NCBI RefSeq assembly: GCF_004364805.1
Contig: NZ_SOAP01000001.1
Location: 1,178,001 to 1,242,000, forward strand
Length of the DNA stretch: 64,000 nucleotides
Source of the DNA: Pelagimonas phthalicica
GTDB lineage: Bacteria > Pseudomonadota > Alphaproteobacteria > Rhodobacterales > Rhodobacteraceae
Direction: 5' to 3'
The notes beneath the pieces are model-generated. The model was given only the letters and a program-made list of their open reading frames with translations, searched no databases and was not told the DNA's origin. A program made the position numbers and the translations under genes. Positions 62,667 through 64,000 of the stretch are shown piece after piece (the first letter of the stretch is position 1; each line of letters opens with the position of its first letter).

Positions 62667-64000
62667 TCACGCGCCGTAAGGCACCCAGACGGTTTTGACC
62701 TCGGTCGCCTGATCCAGGAAAGTGCGCCCCTCGCCCGCCTCGCCCATCCAATCGCGCGCGATGCCATGGTTGACCCAGGTGCGTTTTAAATTGCCCGCGC
62801 CGCCTTTTTCGACCACCTCGGACAAGTCCGTGGATGAGAAAGACCAGACCGCCTCGACATCCATGTGTGTGGCCAAGGTCGAGGCAAGTTCTGCGTGGGA
62901 GCCGGTCAGGATATTGACCACCCCGCCCGGAACATCCGAGGTTTCCAGCACTTGGTAGAAGTCCGTGGCGACCAGCGGGAAGGGTCCGGAGGCAACCAAA
63001 ACCACGCGGTTGCCCATGGCAATCGCCGGGGCCATGACCGAGATCAGACCAAGCAATGGCAGCTCATCCGGGCACAGCGCACCAATCACACCGCACGCCT
63101 CGCGCATGGCCAAAGCCACGCCACGCATGGGGACCGAGCGCACTTGCCCATCAAACTTGTCCGCCCAGGCCGCATAGGTGAACAGGCGATCCACTGCCGC
63201 CTCAACCTCGGCTGCACCGGTTTTGCCGCCGGTCAAACGATTGATCTGAGCCGCGAATTCATCGCCACGCGCGGACAGGTTTTCACCGATATAATAAAGC
63301 ACCTGCGCGCGGTTATGGGCGGTTGCGCCGCTCCAACCTTTGGCAGCGCGGGCGGCCTCGACCGCGTTACGCACATCCTTGCGGTTGGCAATCGGGGCCT
63401 GGCCGATCAGTTTGCCGGATTTGTCAAAGATGTTGCGCGCATAGCCGCCATCAGGCCGCGCCTGCTTGCCGCCGATATAGAGCTTGGCGGTACGATCCAC
63501 CGGCTGAGGCTCGGCATTATCTCCGGGGAACTCGGCAACAGGTTTCAGCGCCTTTCCCTTGCCCTTTGGCTTGGTATAGGCAGCAAGACCCTCCCAACCG
63601 CCTTCGCGACCAAAGCCGCTTTCGCGCACACCGCCAAAGCCCGCGGCCGCGTCAAACATATTGGTGCCATTGACCCAGACCACGCCAGCGACCAGTTTGG
63701 GCGCGATGTCCAAGGCGACATTGATATTCTCGGACCAGACCGAGGCCGCCAGCCCATAACGCGTGTTATTGGCCAGCATGATTGCCTCGGACGGGGTGCG
63801 GAAGGTCGAACTGACCAGCACCGGGCCAAAGATCTCATCCTGCATCAAAGCGGAGGCGGGCGAGAGGCCCGAGACCAGGGTCGGCGGGTAGAAACAGCCG
63901 TCAGGCAGGTCACATTTGGCGGTGTAAACCTCGCCCTCGCCGCCATGGGCATCAACCAGTGCCGCGACGCGGTTGCGCTGTTCCGGATCAACGATCGCGC
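62667..64000 (-). CDS. Aldehyde dehydrogenase family protein, ALDH16-like (C-terminal part)
   Basis: The gene continues past the window end; the open frame covers 444 codons. The first part is the end of a catalytic ALDH domain (QDEIFGPVLVSSTFRTPSEA, GGVRESGFGREGGWEGL). A second ALDH domain follows (KLYIGGKQARPDGGYARNIFD onward), in which the expected catalytic-cysteine region has no cysteine (WSFSSTDLSEVVEKGGAGNLKR). A double-domain protein with a non-catalytic second domain is the ALDH16 layout known from animals and roseobacters. The substrate is not known. Confidence 0.85.
   Translation of the reverse strand, partial: AIVDPEQRNRVAALVDAHGGEGEVYTAKCDLPDGCFYPPTLVSGLSPASALMQDEIFGPVLVSSTFRTPSEAIMLANNTRYGLAASVWSENINVALDIAPKLVAGVVWVNGTNMFDAAAGFGGVRESGFGREGGWEGLAAYTKPKGKGKALKPVAEFPGDNAEPQPVDRTAKLYIGGKQARPDGGYARNIFDKSGKLIGQAPIANRKDVRNAVEAARAAKGWSGATAHNRAQVLYYIGENLSARGDEFAAQINRLTGGKTGAAEVEAAVDRLFTYAAWADKFDGQVRSVPMRGVALAMREACGVIGALCPDELPLLGLISVMAPAIAMGNRVVLVASGPFPLVATDFYQVLETSDVPGGVVNILTGSHAELASTLATHMDVEAVWSFSSTDLSEVVEKGGAGNLKRTWVNHGIARDWMGEAGEGRTFLDQATEVKTVWVPYGA

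Overview
This is a 64 kb stretch of a GC-rich alphaproteobacterial chromosome, most likely from the Rhodobacteraceae/Roseobacter group. That placement is an inference from gene content: MlaA/MlaC, a PrtD/PrtE-type type I exporter, DUF1826 next to a class III alcohol dehydrogenase, a double-domain ALDH16, FadH, DUF2975/XRE pairs and AlkB. Most of the window is ordinary core chromosome. No rRNA, tRNA, CRISPR array, prophage or intact insertion sequence was found.

Layout. 1-9,800: tail of a class A penicillin-binding protein, PlsC, MlaC/MlaA (opposite strand), a type I secretion ATPase and adaptor, RidA, a glycerophosphodiesterase, a COG3146 acyltransferase-like protein and a pterin dehydratase. 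9,900-16,900: a miniature element abutting a peroxiredoxin, a ferredoxin-type reductase, RsmD, then a 2.5 kb islet (Tat-exported metallo-hydrolase, DUF2971-like protein, XRE regulator) framed by inverted ~200 bp repeats, then an MFS exporter behind a perfect 17 bp palindrome. 16,900-32,900: methionine aminopeptidase, histidine phosphatase, two saccharopine-pathway dehydrogenases, CoA-transferase, DsbA-like protein, DciA-like protein, MutY, AlkB, PpaC, SfsA, CinA-like protein, GNAT, AhpD-like protein, OmpA protein, two accessory genes (one SUKH-like) and a LysR regulator. 33,200-46,500: AEC transporter, CreD, DUF1826 plus an unusual glutathione-formaldehyde-dehydrogenase-like protein behind a Zur-like palindrome, FadH, a globin, MsrA/MsrB, an XRE/membrane-protein operon with twin operators, and QueG. 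46,500-64,000: GST, accessory genes, a frameshifted thiopurine methyltransferase, MtgA, glutamate synthase (gltD and gltB separated by a GFA gene and tandem hairpins), UppP, RlmH/RsfS, a second membrane-protein/XRE pair, and the end of an ALDH16.

The strongest leads lie in non-coding sequence and in gene pairing: (i) DUF1826 plus an ADH that has lost two of four structural-zinc cysteines, behind a TGTTAT-N3-ATAACA palindrome, which suggests a zinc-sparing enzyme; (ii) eight copies of a terminator-like repeat with a conserved tail beyond the T-tract; (iii) five loci with exactly 20 bp palindromes, four of them as tandem pairs joined by a GC dinucleotide; (iv) a TA-flanked miniature element family whose end forms a gene's stop codon; (v) an 18-codon leader ORF overlapping the rsfS start; (vi) two 42-nt hairpin modules spaced exactly 84 nt apart inside the glutamate synthase cluster.
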